A stretch of 64,000 nucleotides of DNA from an uncultured Bacteroides sp. (GTDB taxonomy: Bacteria > Bacteroidota > Bacteroidia > Bacteroidales > Bacteroidaceae): the NCBI RefSeq assembly GCF_905207245.1, contig NZ_CAJLKP010000017.1:1-64000 (forward strand), written 5' to 3'. Position numbers and translations under genes: made by a program. Under the pieces are notes generated by a model. The model was not told the DNA's origin, ran no database searches, and saw only the letters and a list, made by a program, of their open reading frames with translations. Shown here in pieces: positions 1 through 10,271 of the stretch (positions within the stretch are counted from its first letter, which is position 1; the number at the start of each line of letters is the position of its first letter).

Positions 1-400
1 GCTTCCATATGAATTTCTAATTTTAGAAGTGTCAACTTATTCAGTACACTACAGAAACTGACACTCGCATAATTGGATGAATTTCACACTATAGGAATAA
101 AAAGAAAATGCAAACGGTATATAAACAATGAAGTGCTATAGAATACAGAAAAATACAGGGTCTTCGCGCTCAATTCTGCCATATCTGTATAAAACGTCCG
201 TATACACTGACTACAAGTGAGTTAAACGCAACATTTGTAAATATATAGAACAAAAACGGTGTAGGCAAGTGATTTATCAGCACTTACCTACACCGTGCCT
301 ACACCCCGCTAATCAACTACATATCTGCAATTTATGCATCGGGTGTAGGAGTGTATGCAAAAACACATAAAACTTTTCTTTGTACAGCAAGCAATTCTGA
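1..400. other. Gene-free window edge
   Basis: No convincing coding sequence is visible here. The stretch is AT-rich and its only clear structure is the group of GTGTAGG/CCTACAC inverted repeats at 257-349, just downstream of the tricorn-type protease gene. A weak 7-bp inverted pair (AGTGTCA and TGACACT) lies near positions 28-65. Confidence 0.6.
257..295. terminator. Hairpin downstream of tricorn-type protease
   Basis: Two 15-base arms (257-271 and 281-295) pair with one wobble position around a 9-base loop. A second, shorter pair of the same motif (CCTACACCC at 298-306, GGGTGTAGG at 341-349) lies between this hairpin and the stop codon at 401. The position past the 3' end of the minus-strand gene fits a transcription terminator. 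There is no long T tract, so a repeat element is also possible. Confidence 0.5.
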
Positions 401-3400
401 TTACTTACTGAAATCCCTCGGAGCCGGAACAGGAGGCAATGGTTTGCGGTTCTGCAATTCCTTCATCACTTCCTCAATAGCCTTATTGAGCTGTTCATCC
501 TCTCCGTTCCATTCCTTCAACGGATCATTATCAATCAGGATATCCGGGTCCACGCCATGATTTTCGATAATCCACTGCCCCGTCTTCGGGTCATAGCTGG
601 TGAAGAAGGGCACACGGATATCCGTGCCATCCATATAAGGAAGCGGACCACTGATGCCGACAATTCCTCCCCAGGTACGTGTTCCAATCAGCTTTCCAAG
701 TCCCAATGCGCGGAAGCCCCACGGGAAAAGGTCGCCATCGGAAGCGGAGTATTTATTTATCAGGCAAACCTTCGGACCTACCTGCACGGCATCGGGCACA
801 GTACCTGTTTTAGTAGAACCACGACGCATCGTCACACGATAAGGCTCACGGGACAGACGCTCCAGAATCATCGGCGAAACATTTCCGCCACCATTGGCAC
901 GGTCGTCAATTATCAAACCTTCCTTATCGAGTTGGGGATAGAAATAACGGGCAAACTCATTCAGTCCTTCCGGTCCCATATCCGGTATATAAATATAACC
1001 GATACGGCCTTTTGAAGCTTCATCCACTTTCTTCAGATTATTCTGCACCCAATTATAATGATAAAGAGGATATTCATCTTCAATCGGACTGATGACAATC
1101 TTTCTGGCACCTGCCAACTGGGGTTTGCCGTTCAGCGAAATCTCCGTCGGCACACCGGCTTTGCCCACCAGCAAGGCATACAAGTTCTTCACGGTATTCG
1201 TCGGCACACCGTCAATGGCTACGATATAGTCTCCCGCTTTGGCTTCAATGCCCGGCTCCGTCAGCGGCGAACGCAATTCTTTGCTCCAGGAAGCTCCGGT
1301 CAGTATCTTCTCCAAACGGAAGAAACCACTCTTATCAGCAGATACCTCAGCACCCAGCAAGCCGGTCTTTATGCGCTTCGGCTTTTCCGTCTCACCCGGA
1401 TTGACGTATGCATGGCCGCAATTAAGCTCGCCAATCATTTCACCAATGATATAGTTCAGGTCGAGACGAGTCTTTGCATAAGGCAACAGGACAGCATATT
1501 TCTGTTTGATAGCCTTCCAGTCCACCCCATGCATATTTTCCAGATAGAAGCCGTCACGGTAAGCACGCCAAGCCTCATCGAATATCTGCGCCCACTCTTT
1601 GGGATAGTCCACAGGGATGGACATGTTATCAAGATTAACAGCAGTGCTCAGATTAGCCTGTCCTGCGGGAATATCCGTCACGTAGACTTGCTCGTCTTTG
1701 TAGAACGTAGCTTTCTTGCTGCCCGGAGTGACAAACATCATGGCACCATCGGCCACCGTTTCTTCTTTCTGTTCTCCGAGGTCGAAGACTTTTGTACCGC
1801 CACGTCCCCAGTAGTAGATTTTCTTTCCATCGGAATAGAAATTGCCATAATAAGAAGCAGCCACAGGCAGCTTGATGGTACGATCAGTGATACCTTCGGG
1901 ACTGAACTTCACGAGGGAGTCTTTCGGGGTTTCGTCCTTTGTGCTGTTGCTTACTCCCGCATCTTTCTGCAAGAAAGGTGATGGGGTATCTTCTGCCAAC
2001 AAGGCAATATAAACTCCATACATATTATTATAAACATGGTTCCACTCCAACCAGCCATAAGTAGGATTGAAATCGCGGGCAGACGAGAATATCAGATACT
2101 TGCCATCTGTGCTGAACACCGGTGAAGAAGAGTTATACCATTTGTCCGTTACCGGATACTCTTTCTTATCGGCAATGTTATAAACGTACACAATGGTAAT
2201 TTCATTATCCGCATCCCGGGTGTAGGTCAGCCACTTACTGTCCGGAGAGAAGGTAACATCATCCGGTTCGCTCACCGGGTCTTGCAACAACATAGTCACC
2301 CGGCGTGAAGCTACATCCAGCAGATTGATGCGGTTCTTACGGTCGGTATAAACTATTGTTTTACTATCCGGGCTCCACTCGAAAGTGCGGATATATGTAT
2401 CGTTCCCTTTGGTCAGTTGCACCGGATTGCCTTCGATGGCATCTTGCAGATAGAGTTCTGTTTCTCCCGTAACATCGGAGATATAAGCGATGGACTTCCC
2501 ATCGGGCGACCACTGGGCACTGCGCTCATGAGCACCGGGAGTACGAGTGATATTCTTGGTCACTCCCTTGGTTGCCGGAAGGTTGAATACTTCGCCACGG
2601 GCCGTAATCGCCACCCGTTCTCCATCTGGAGAGGTGCTGATGGATGTAATATACTTAGCACCCTTCTTTATATCGCCACGAGCATAGATATTATCGGAAG
2701 CAAGGCTGATATTCACCTTCTCGGGTTTACGGGTAGAGGCATCCATCTTATAGATGTATCCGCCATTCTCAAAGACAAGGGTATTGCCGGAAGCACTCGG
2801 GAACTTGACGTCATATTCGGTAAAGTCGGTCACCTTCTCCGTTTGTTTCGTCTTTGTGTTGTAGACGAAGATGTTCATGGTGCGGTCGCGGTCGGAAAGA
2901 AAAAAGATATCGTCGCCAATCCACATGGGAAAGATGTCCTGAGCTACATTATTCGTGATATTCTCCACCGACTTCCTGGCTGGATTGTATATCCAGATGT
3001 CATCCGCCATACCGCCTTTGTAGTACTTCCAGGTGCGGAATTCGCGCATGGTGCGATTATAGGCCAGTTGTTTTCCGTCGGGAGAGTAACTACAGAAGCC
3101 ACCTTCGGGCAGGGGGATGATTTCGGGCAAGCCACCTTTCTTATTAACAGTGTAGAGTTTACCGGAAAAACCACTGCTGATGCGGTTACGGTATACAATT
3201 TGTTTGCCGTCGGGGCTCCATGCCATTACGATGTTATTAGGGCCCATACGGTCGCCCAAGTCATCACGGGCATTGGTTGCGGTGTAAGTAAGGCGTTGCG
3301 GTTCGCCGCCTATGGAGGGAATGGTATACACTTCCGTATTTCCATCATACTGGCCTGTAAAGGCAATTGTCTTACCGTCCGGTGAGAAACGGGGAAACAT

Positions 3401-3598
3401 TTCGTATCCCACATGCGAAGTCAGGCGTTGAGCCTCTCCTCCTGTGACAGGTACTTTGTAAAGATCGCCTGCATACGAGAAGACAATCTCACTACCGTTC
3501 GTGGCCGGAAAACGCAACAAACGTGCTTCATCTGCAGCAGAAAGCCATGCAGATGCACCGATCAGAACGAATAAGGATAAAAGTAATTTCTTATTCAT
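401..3598 (-). CDS. Tricorn-type S41 protease
   Basis: Predicted exported serine peptidase of the tricorn type, 1065 aa. A signal peptide ends near residue 21 (ASAWLSAADE). The first ~330 residues carry WD40/TolB-like beta-propeller repeats with FSPDG and WSPDG motifs, and a second propeller follows to about residue 640. The C-terminal part has a tricorn C1/PDZ region and the S41 core. Visible active-site elements are GHAYV near residue 745 (His) and NKYSASDGD with Ser953. Tricorn enzymes finish peptide breakdown after larger proteases. A periplasmic place is inferred from the signal peptide. It lies downstream of an HTCS gene but is separated from it by a 430-bp gap with a repeat and has its own -7 box, so it may be a separate unit. 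Confidence 0.9.
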   Translation of the reverse strand: MNKKLLLSLFVLIGASAWLSAADEARLLRFPATNGSEIVFSYAGDLYKVPVTGGEAQRLTSHVGYEMFPRFSPDGKTIAFTGQYDGNTEVYTIPSIGGEPQRLTYTATNARDDLGDRMGPNNIVMAWSPDGKQIVYRNRISSGFSGKLYTVNKKGGLPEIIPLPEGGFCSYSPDGKQLAYNRTMREFRTWKYYKGGMADDIWIYNPARKSVENITNNVAQDIFPMWIGDDIFFLSDRDRTMNIFVYNTKTKQTEKVTDFTEYDVKFPSASGNTLVFENGGYIYKMDASTRKPEKVNISLASDNIYARGDIKKGAKYITSISTSPDGERVAITARGEVFNLPATKGVTKNITRTPGAHERSAQWSPDGKSIAYISDVTGETELYLQDAIEGNPVQLTKGNDTYIRTFEWSPDSKTIVYTDRKNRINLLDVASRRVTMLLQDPVSEPDDVTFSPDSKWLTYTRDADNEITIVYVYNIADKKEYPVTDKWYNSSSPVFSTDGKYLIFSSARDFNPTYGWLEWNHVYNNMYGVYIALLAEDTPSPFLQKDAGVSNSTKDETPKDSLVKFSPEGITDRTIKLPVAASYYGNFYSDGKKIYYWGRGGTKVFDLGEQKEETVADGAMMFVTPGSKKATFYKDEQVYVTDIPAGQANLSTAVNLDNMSIPVDYPKEWAQIFDEAWRAYRDGFYLENMHGVDWKAIKQKYAVLLPYAKTRLDLNYIIGEMIGELNCGHAYVNPGETEKPKRIKTGLLGAEVSADKSGFFRLEKILTGASWSKELRSPLTEPGIEAKAGDYIVAIDGVPTNTVKNLYALLVGKAGVPTEISLNGKPQLAGARKIVISPIEDEYPLYHYNWVQNNLKKVDEASKGRIGYIYIPDMGPEGLNEFARYFYPQLDKEGLIIDDRANGGGNVSPMILERLSREPYRVTMRRGSTKTGTVPDAVQVGPKVCLINKYSASDGDLFPWGFRALGLGKLIGTRTWGGIVGISGPLPYMDGTDIRVPFFTSYDPKTGQWIIENHGVDPDILIDNDPLKEWNGEDEQLNKAIEEVMKELQNRKPLPPVPAPRDFSK

Positions 3599-3621
3599 GT
3601 TATTTGAATTTAGTCAACTTA

Positions 3622-3629
3622 CAAAAGTA
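3622..3629 (-). promoter_or_regulatory. Bacteroides -7 box for tricorn-type gene
   Basis: On the minus strand the sequence reads TACTTTTG, an exact match to TAnnTTTG. It sits 23 nt upstream of the start codon at 3598. No clear TTTG -33 element is seen at the usual spacing. Confidence 0.45.
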
Positions 3630-3831
3630 AGAAAAGAATAAGAATAATTACACGAAAAGTATGTAAAAAATCAAATCAATTCTGCCAATTCTCATCTGTA
3701 GGGTTATACCCCTAAAAGATTCCTATTTTAGTTCTTTCTTTAGGATTATAGCCCGAAAACTATTACAAAAGAATTAGGTTCATTATTGTAGTGGATATGA
3801 ATCAAATGATGATTTACTGAGTATCTTCATT

Positions 3832-3973
3832 CCCCTCCTCCAGTTGGAGGAGGGGTGCCCAAAGGGCGGGGTGGTAGGTGAGAAAAGAAGTCCTTAATAT
3901 TCTTATTAATAGGTACTTTATTGTTTTACCTACCACCTCCCCCTACGGGTACTCCTCCTCCCAGGAGGAGGAG
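3832..3973. repeat. Nested inverted-repeat element
   Basis: The left end is a perfect 10-bp stem, CCCCTCCTCC/GGAGGAGGGG, with an AGTT loop (3832-3855). The right end is a perfect 10-bp stem (CTCCTCCTCC 3952-3961, GGAGGAGGAG 3964-3973). Inside, GGTGGTAGGT (3870-3879) pairs with ACCTACCACC (3928-3937), so the whole ~140 bp can also fold as one long imperfect stem. It has no coding capacity and resembles a dispersed REP/MITE-like intergenic element. It fills most of the 3599-4029 gap. Confidence 0.6.
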
Positions 3974-4029
3974 AATTAAGATAGTATTGCTTATCATTTG
4001 CCTCATTTCTGCACAGCTATGAATTAAAT

Positions 4030-7000
4030 TCAACCAATGCTTGCATTATTAACAAACTCCCCCGGCTTTATGCCAAATTGTTTCTGGAAACACTTTGCAA
4101 AATACGACGGACTATTAAATCCTACCATATAGCATATTTCATTAATACGGTATTTATTTTCCGCAAGCAGGGCTGCCGCCTTCTTCAACCGCACTATCTG
4201 TATCAATTCATTCGGAGTGACATTAGCCAGTGTCTTTATTTTGGAAAACAGACCGGAACGGCTGATACCAAGCTGTTCAGCCAGGAAATCAATTGTCAGT
4301 TCCGGTTCAGAGAAGTTTTGTTCGATAATCTCATTGATACGGGTCAGGAATTTATTGTCCACCGAGTTGCTGGCTATGCTGTTCAAAGGAACCATTGGCA
4401 TTTTGGAGAACTTCTGGCGTAACAGATTACGCAAGTCAAGAAGATTCTTGATACATGCCTCCAGATATTGTACAGAGAAAGGTTTCTCAATATAAGCATC
4501 CGCACCGCAGTCCATACCCTCTATCTTAGAGTTCGTATCAGTTTTTGCTGTCAGCAATATGAACGGGATATGACTGATAGCCTGGTCCGCCCGTAAAGCC
4601 TTGCAGAATTCCACTCCGTCCAGGCGTGGCATCATCCAGTCGCTCACAATCAAGGTGACCTCATGCTCCTTCAGTTTTTCCAACGCTTCCACCCCATCTT
4701 CTGCCGTCAGAATGGAATATTGAGCGGAGAAACTGCTTGAAAGGAAATTCAACATCTCTTCGTTGTCATCCACAATCAGCATCAACGGTTTGTCCTTAGA
4801 AGACACCACTGGCAAGGTTTCCGACAAGATATCTTCGGGTATCGCCGGATTGAGAACACCTGTCTCCCCTTCCTGAGCCGTCACCCCGACTTGTTCAATA
4901 GGCAACGTCACTATGAAAGAGGAACCTTTATTGATTTCGGATTCCACCTCTATGCAACCGTTATGCGACTCCACAATGCTCTTCACAATACTGAGTCCGA
5001 TACCCGTACCAGGTTTATTATCCATTGCCTGATAGAAAGGCTTGAAGATTTTCTTCCGGTCTTCTTCGCTAATGCCGATTCCGTTATCAGTTACTTTCAC
5101 CACAAACGTATGTTGTTCCGGCTGAACAACACAAGAAAGGATTACTTTATCCTTGGTATATTTGCTCGCATTCGTCAGCAGGTTGCTTATCAGTTTGGTG
5201 ATTGCCTCACTATCCACCATAGCCGTAAAATCGGTATCGGGATATTCCACTTCCAGATGCGCACCATGCTGGGTGATAAACGGTTTGAACCGCTCGCAAA
5301 CCGCCTGTAGCAACTGGCGGATATTCTGTGAAGCATATTTCATGGTTATGCCTTCCTGCTCCACCTTACGGAAATCCAGCAGTTGATTGACCAGGAACAG
5401 CAGTCGCTGACTATTGCGGTCGATAATATTCAGATCGTCCCGCAGCACTGCCGGCATTGGTATGGACGATTTCATAATTTTCTCCAAAGGACCAATGATA
5501 AGCGAAACCGGGGTGCGGATTTCATGAGCTATCATCGTGAAGAACTTAATCTTAGCTTCATGCACTTCCTTCTCCTTGCTCACATTCAACTGATTGATTT
5601 CCGCAGTATGCTTCTTCTCCGTCCGCTTCAACAGGAAACGGATAAAGAAAGTCAGCGCTATGCATACCCATATGAAATAAAGAATCTTGGAAGCCGTGCT
5701 CCAATAAAAAGGAGGATGAATGGTTATCTTCAAACTCGCTTCCCGATTACTCCAAATCCCGTCATTATTCGTGGCTTTCACTTTAAAGACATATGTTCCG
5801 GCAGGCAGGTTGGTATAAGTAGCTTTATTCTGCGAACCTACATAATTCCAGTCTTTATCAAAACCTTCCAGTTTATAGGCGTACTGGTTCTTTTCGGGTG
5901 TACAATAGCTCAATGAAGCATAGAGCAGACTGAATACATGGTCTTTATAAGACAAATCCAGTTCCGCCATCCGGTTCAGGGCTTTCGGCAACTTCTTATC
6001 TCCTATCCGGATTTCCTTGTTGAAGATTTCCAATCCTGTGATAACAACCGGTGGAAGCACTTTATTCGTTTTTATCTGATAAGGATAAAAGGCATTGAAG
6101 CCATTGACCGAGCCGACATATATTTTACCGTCGGAAGCCTTCAAAGCAGCATTAGGCAGGAATTGTTCGCTCTGCAACCCATCGCTGCGCGTAAAAACCT
6201 GACAACTCTCGCCGGGAGCATAACGAACCAGTCCCTTCGTTGTGGTCAGCCACAGCACACGCTGGTCTTCAACAATGCCGCAAATGTTATGACTAGGAAT
6301 ATCCAGAGGTATCGCTTCAAACCGGTCTTCTTCAGCATTATACTTGCAAAGTCCGTTCATCGTTCCCACCCACATATTCCCGTTGCCATCTATCAGCACG
6401 CAATTCACCTGATCGTTAACCAATGCACCGGGAGCATTGCTGTGCAGGTAGTTCTTCCAAGTCTTTTTATCCGGATTATGCTTAAACAAACCCTTCCCCT
6501 GCGTAGCAAACCAGATATTACCGTCGGCATCCTGATCTATATCGATGGTCAGCGATTCCAAGTCTTTGACGCGGATAAAATTGTCTTCTTCACGGTTATA
6601 CAAGTTTATTCCTGCCATAGAAGTCACCCATATCCGCTTCTCCCGGTCACGGAAGATGGCGTAAGAACTGGTGCCGTCAAGTGTGGTCAAGTCTCCTCCT
6701 CTGGTGGTATATACCCTGAACGCGCCTGTTTTCGTATTCAGCACGTTGACTCCTCCCGTATAGGTGCCAATCCATAAATCGTCATCATCCATACAAAGAG
6801 CATGCACATTATGGTAAGAAAGACTGTTTCTGTGCTCATCGGGCATATAATGAGTGAATTGTTTATCCTTGGGAGCAAAGCGGCTCAGACCTCCATCGTC
6901 AGAGGCTATCCAGATATGCCCGTAAGAATCTTCACAGAAACGCCCGATAACGGTTCCGTTCACCGAATTGTAAAAGCGCGAATGGGCAAAGCATTCAAAC

Positions 7001-8010
7001 TGTCCGGTATTAGGCGAAAGATAATTCACCCCACCGTAATAAGTCCCGACCCAGATTCCACCCTCACGGTCTTTTACGATAGGATAGACAAAACGATTGG
7101 ATAATGAATAAGGGTTTGTTTCATCTTCCGTGAACAGTTGATGTTCGCATGTAAGGGTATTAAACAGCAAAAGTCCGTCATCCGAACCTATCAATAGTTG
7201 GTGGGGAGCATATTCCATCAAAGAGTGGATATGTGTAGCCCCCTTACCTTCCGACGGATGCAAATAAGTGATTGCCTTACCCGTATATCTGTCTATCTTT
7301 TGCAAACCGCATTCCCAGGTTCCCAGCCACAGTGCATGTTCAGAGTCTTCGAGCATGACCAGAGAGTTTGAGTCATATTGCCCCGCTTCGTAAGTGATAG
7401 GGAAAAGTTCGAATTTATTCTCCGCCTTATTCAGCTTGGACACAGTGGGACTTCCCCAATTAGTGACCGCCCAAATCTGATTTTCACTATCAACCAGCAC
7501 ACTTGCCATTAATCCATTGGCATCCTTAAATTCATAATGTTCCAGATAGTGCTTGGATATATTATACTTGAAAATCCCTTGCCCTACTGTCGAAAACCAC
7601 AAGTTGCCGTCTCTGTCTTCTGCAATATGATTCACATTGCTCTTAATGCTGTCACCCCGGGCTGTCAATACTTTGAATAGTTCAAAGCTTTCCGTTTCAT
7701 AATCAAAAATATAAACCCCGTCTTCTGTCCCTACCCAGATATTGTCTGTAGTATCGTAAAGAGAAGAGATATAATCATTAGACCCTTGCGGATTCAGATT
7801 ATAAACCTTTATAGTGGTGCCGTCGTAACGGTTCAAGCCGTCATCCGTACCGAGCCACATAAACCCATATTTATCCTGCATAATAGCACGCACAGAGTTG
7901 GAGGATAATCCATCTTCCACGGAGAAATGGCGGAACCAAAAATCAGTAGAAGCTGCCGGAAGCACCAACGGAATAATACCGGCTATTATAGCAAGGACAA
8001 TCTTTTTCAT
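4030..8010 (-). CDS. Hybrid two-component regulator (HTCS)
   Basis: One-protein sensor-regulator, 1326 aa, of the kind that controls polysaccharide utilization loci. In order: signal peptide (1-19), a periplasmic sensor of repeated Reg_prop blades (motifs such as GLNRYDG, WVGTEDGVY), a Y_Y_Y domain ending near 765, a transmembrane helix near 780-800, a histidine kinase with FFTMIAHEIRTPVS and DNGIGIS/GTGIGLSI, a receiver with IVDDNEEM and SDWMMPRLDG, and an AraC-type helix-turn-helix at the C terminus. The start overlaps the stop of the DMT transporter gene by 4 bp, so the two are translated from one transcript. It most likely senses a breakdown product of the substrate of the upstream SusCD locus and activates it. 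The ligand cannot be read from sequence. Confidence 0.95.
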   Translation of the reverse strand: MKKIVLAIIAGIIPLVLPAASTDFWFRHFSVEDGLSSNSVRAIMQDKYGFMWLGTDDGLNRYDGTTIKVYNLNPQGSNDYISSLYDTTDNIWVGTEDGVYIFDYETESFELFKVLTARGDSIKSNVNHIAEDRDGNLWFSTVGQGIFKYNISKHYLEHYEFKDANGLMASVLVDSENQIWAVTNWGSPTVSKLNKAENKFELFPITYEAGQYDSNSLVMLEDSEHALWLGTWECGLQKIDRYTGKAITYLHPSEGKGATHIHSLMEYAPHQLLIGSDDGLLLFNTLTCEHQLFTEDETNPYSLSNRFVYPIVKDREGGIWVGTYYGGVNYLSPNTGQFECFAHSRFYNSVNGTVIGRFCEDSYGHIWIASDDGGLSRFAPKDKQFTHYMPDEHRNSLSYHNVHALCMDDDDLWIGTYTGGVNVLNTKTGAFRVYTTRGGDLTTLDGTSSYAIFRDREKRIWVTSMAGINLYNREEDNFIRVKDLESLTIDIDQDADGNIWFATQGKGLFKHNPDKKTWKNYLHSNAPGALVNDQVNCVLIDGNGNMWVGTMNGLCKYNAEEDRFEAIPLDIPSHNICGIVEDQRVLWLTTTKGLVRYAPGESCQVFTRSDGLQSEQFLPNAALKASDGKIYVGSVNGFNAFYPYQIKTNKVLPPVVITGLEIFNKEIRIGDKKLPKALNRMAELDLSYKDHVFSLLYASLSYCTPEKNQYAYKLEGFDKDWNYVGSQNKATYTNLPAGTYVFKVKATNNDGIWSNREASLKITIHPPFYWSTASKILYFIWVCIALTFFIRFLLKRTEKKHTAEINQLNVSKEKEVHEAKIKFFTMIAHEIRTPVSLIIGPLEKIMKSSIPMPAVLRDDLNIIDRNSQRLLFLVNQLLDFRKVEQEGITMKYASQNIRQLLQAVCERFKPFITQHGAHLEVEYPDTDFTAMVDSEAITKLISNLLTNASKYTKDKVILSCVVQPEQHTFVVKVTDNGIGISEEDRKKIFKPFYQAMDNKPGTGIGLSIVKSIVESHNGCIEVESEINKGSSFIVTLPIEQVGVTAQEGETGVLNPAIPEDILSETLPVVSSKDKPLMLIVDDNEEMLNFLSSSFSAQYSILTAEDGVEALEKLKEHEVTLIVSDWMMPRLDGVEFCKALRADQAISHIPFILLTAKTDTNSKIEGMDCGADAYIEKPFSVQYLEACIKNLLDLRNLLRQKFSKMPMVPLNSIASNSVDNKFLTRINEIIEQNFSEPELTIDFLAEQLGISRSGLFSKIKTLANVTPNELIQIVRLKKAAALLAENKYRINEICYMVGFNSPSYFAKCFQKQFGIKPGEFVNNASIG

Positions 8011-8891
8011 TTCTTCACCAGATATTGATTGAACATAATTCCCATTACAATCAATGCAAGACCGATGTAAGTTGTAAACACAATCTGTTCACCCAATATG
8101 ATTGCAATGAAGAATAAAGACAAGAAGGGAGATAAGTAACAAAGCTGGTTGACCAGTGCCGGATTGGATGTTTTCCGCATGGCAAGACTGAAAAAGATGA
8201 AAGGAATACCCATTTCGAACCCGCCGACATACATACCCGATAAAATACCGGGCAATGTATTGAGATGCACACCTACTCCCACAGCTCCTATCAGCAAATA
8301 GACCGTGCCAAACAGAAAGCTCATAAACAGCGCAATGCTGCCATCCGTTTTATCTTTGAACTTATTGTTTATCATCCAATACATGGCCCACAACAAAGCA
8401 CTCAATGCCGCTAACAGCAAACCATGCACAGGTATATCCATACCTCCCGACTGCCCTGTACCAACTGAAATAAGTACCACTCCGCCCAACGAAATGAACA
8501 TGCCAATATATTTTTTCGGGGGTATGGGCTGATGGGCAAACAAGGCCAACAGAATAAGCAGCACAATAGGCCATGCATAATTGATGGGCTGTGCCACCTG
8601 TGCAGGTAGCAGATCATAAGCCTTGAACAACACCAGATAATAAGCGACAGGATTCAGTAATCCCAACAATGCAAAATATCCCCATTGGCGACCGGAAAGT
8701 TCCGACACCAGTCTCCACTTCTTCTGGAAAGTTAGCAAAAGAGCAAATATGACTAATGAAGTACAACTGGCTATCAGCAGCATCTCAAAATGAGTAAGAT
8801 GCGTTAAGGCTATCTTAAAAGCAGTGGCTACAGTAGACCAACTAAGCACTGCAATGCAGGCATAAACAACGGCACTCGTACTGTTTTTCAT
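8007..8891 (-). CDS. EamA/DMT-family inner-membrane transporter
   Basis: About 294 aa with ten hydrophobic helices and two EamA repeats (for example VYACIAVLSWSTVATAFK and LLLAALSALLWAMYW). The start MKNSTSAV at 8891 is chosen because the upstream in-frame extension to 8987 is polar, lacks homology-like character and would overlap the preceding gene. The family exports or imports small metabolites such as amino acids. The substrate here is unknown. Its 4-bp overlap with the HTCS gene and position behind the DUF6055 gene suggest it belongs to the same locus, perhaps handling an amino acid or sugar released by it. Confidence 0.85.
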   Translation of the reverse strand: MKNSTSAVVYACIAVLSWSTVATAFKIALTHLTHFEMLLIASCTSLVIFALLLTFQKKWRLVSELSGRQWGYFALLGLLNPVAYYLVLFKAYDLLPAQVAQPINYAWPIVLLILLALFAHQPIPPKKYIGMFISLGGVVLISVGTGQSGGMDIPVHGLLLAALSALLWAMYWMINNKFKDKTDGSIALFMSFLFGTVYLLIGAVGVGVHLNTLPGILSGMYVGGFEMGIPFIFFSLAMRKTSNPALVNQLCYLSPFLSLFFIAIILGEQIVFTTYIGLALIVMGIMFNQYLVKK

Positions 8892-8937
8892 CGGTTCATA
8901 TATGTTTCTTTTGCAGACATCGTATTTATCTGTATGT

Positions 8938-10266
8938 TTATAAAGGATTGCTTCCCGTAACCCTGATGCGGTATGGCCATTGGGCATCTTTCTCTCCCGG
9001 AGCGGGATTCATCCAATGCTCCGTCGGCGCTCCCATCACAACCAACCACAAGTGAGTCAGAGTTTGATTTTTTGGAGCTGTAAAAATAATACTTTTCCCG
9101 CTATTATCGCCCATTTCGCCATAAATAGATTTACCTTCTGCCGTTACAGCAACAAAACCATAACGCCAACCTGCCTTATCTGTATGGATTGCAGTATATC
9201 CTTCCTTTCCTGCTTCTCCGCAGAATTCCACTTTCACTTTCTCTCCCGGCTGAGGAATAGCCAAAGGAATAGCATTGAATCCATAATTTTCAGGACAATT
9301 CTCCGGTGCTATCCTATACCATCTATCCGGCTGAGCTATTAGCTGAGAAGTATATTTATTGGCATACGGGCGTGTTTCTTTCCAGACGCGCGGAAAATCC
9401 CAGTTGATAAAGTGGCGGTAAGTGTCAAACATCTCATCACAGAATTGTTTCTGATTCAAGGTAGCCAAACGTTTGTAGGTGATAACCGGGTCTTCTCCCC
9501 GCTTTCCCTGACGGTAAAGTTCGGCTATGATGGGAAGTCCCCGTTTCATGCCCCAATATTCCAAAACGTAAGGTGAATGATAAATATTCTCCATGTGGAG
9601 ATAAGCCTTGTGAGTCAACTTCATGAAAGCATCCCAATGATATTTTTCATCAGTAATCCATTCGGGATTCACCTGCCACAGCATCCATTGCGAAGTCATT
9701 TCAAAGAAACCGCATCCTCCCCAAGCTTCGCCCTGCCCATCGCAACTGATCTGTGCCTGAAAACTATGTCCCAATTCATGGGCGATGCAGTTCAATTTCT
9801 TATCTTGCACACGGTTGGGAGCAATCCATAATGCACCGATTTCTCCGTCATAATCTCCACCATAGGCTGTGCCTTCCAGGGAATAGTTCAGCATCACCAT
9901 CATGCGATACTTGTCGCACTTGGAACCGGGACGCGAGAACTCCAATGTATCACGGAAGAAACGGTAAAAGGTCTCCAACTTTTCCATCAGATTCGGTAAA
10001 TCGACCTGCATATCGTGCCCTTCCAACTGAGGCGGATTGGATAAATCATTCCCAAACCCTTTCTCCCAGAAGATGACAAAGTTCTCTGTACAAGCCATAC
10101 GGTGATAACTCCATTTACTTTCAGGATTTTGCAAATCCATTCCCTGAAGGTCTTTGGGAATATAAAAGGCTTTGCCAACAGGCATCGGAACGGATGCCAC
10201 ATTCTGCGCCTTCAAGGCTAATCCCCAAACGATAGCAAGACTTAATAAAAAGATATACTTCTTCAT
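8938..10266 (-). CDS. DUF6055-type exported metallopeptidase-like protein
   Basis: 442 aa with a signal peptide (cleavage near ALKAQN, residue 21). It resembles the DUF6055 family and has no established activity that I know of. HELGH at residues 163-167 is a zinc-binding HExxH motif. A conserved-looking GFFEMTSQW segment puts Glu189 where a gluzincin third ligand would lie. The same pair of motifs occurs in the upstream 765-aa paralog, which argues that they are functional. The C-terminal ~100 residues look like a beta-sandwich (GYTAIHTDKAGWRYGFVAV). Inferred role: a periplasmic or surface zinc protease acting on protein or glycoprotein. A non-catalytic binding protein is possible. Confidence 0.7.
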   Translation of the reverse strand: MKKYIFLLSLAIVWGLALKAQNVASVPMPVGKAFYIPKDLQGMDLQNPESKWSYHRMACTENFVIFWEKGFGNDLSNPPQLEGHDMQVDLPNLMEKLETFYRFFRDTLEFSRPGSKCDKYRMMVMLNYSLEGTAYGGDYDGEIGALWIAPNRVQDKKLNCIAHELGHSFQAQISCDGQGEAWGGCGFFEMTSQWMLWQVNPEWITDEKYHWDAFMKLTHKAYLHMENIYHSPYVLEYWGMKRGLPIIAELYRQGKRGEDPVITYKRLATLNQKQFCDEMFDTYRHFINWDFPRVWKETRPYANKYTSQLIAQPDRWYRIAPENCPENYGFNAIPLAIPQPGEKVKVEFCGEAGKEGYTAIHTDKAGWRYGFVAVTAEGKSIYGEMGDNSGKSIIFTAPKNQTLTHLWLVVMGAPTEHWMNPAPGEKDAQWPYRIRVTGSNPL

Positions 10267-10271
10267 AATCT

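Noticed and set aside
1058..3385. Two plus-strand open frames (307 and 322 codons) opposite the tricorn-type gene
   Set aside because: They are antisense shadows; the minus-strand protein has a signal peptide, propellers and the S41 site.
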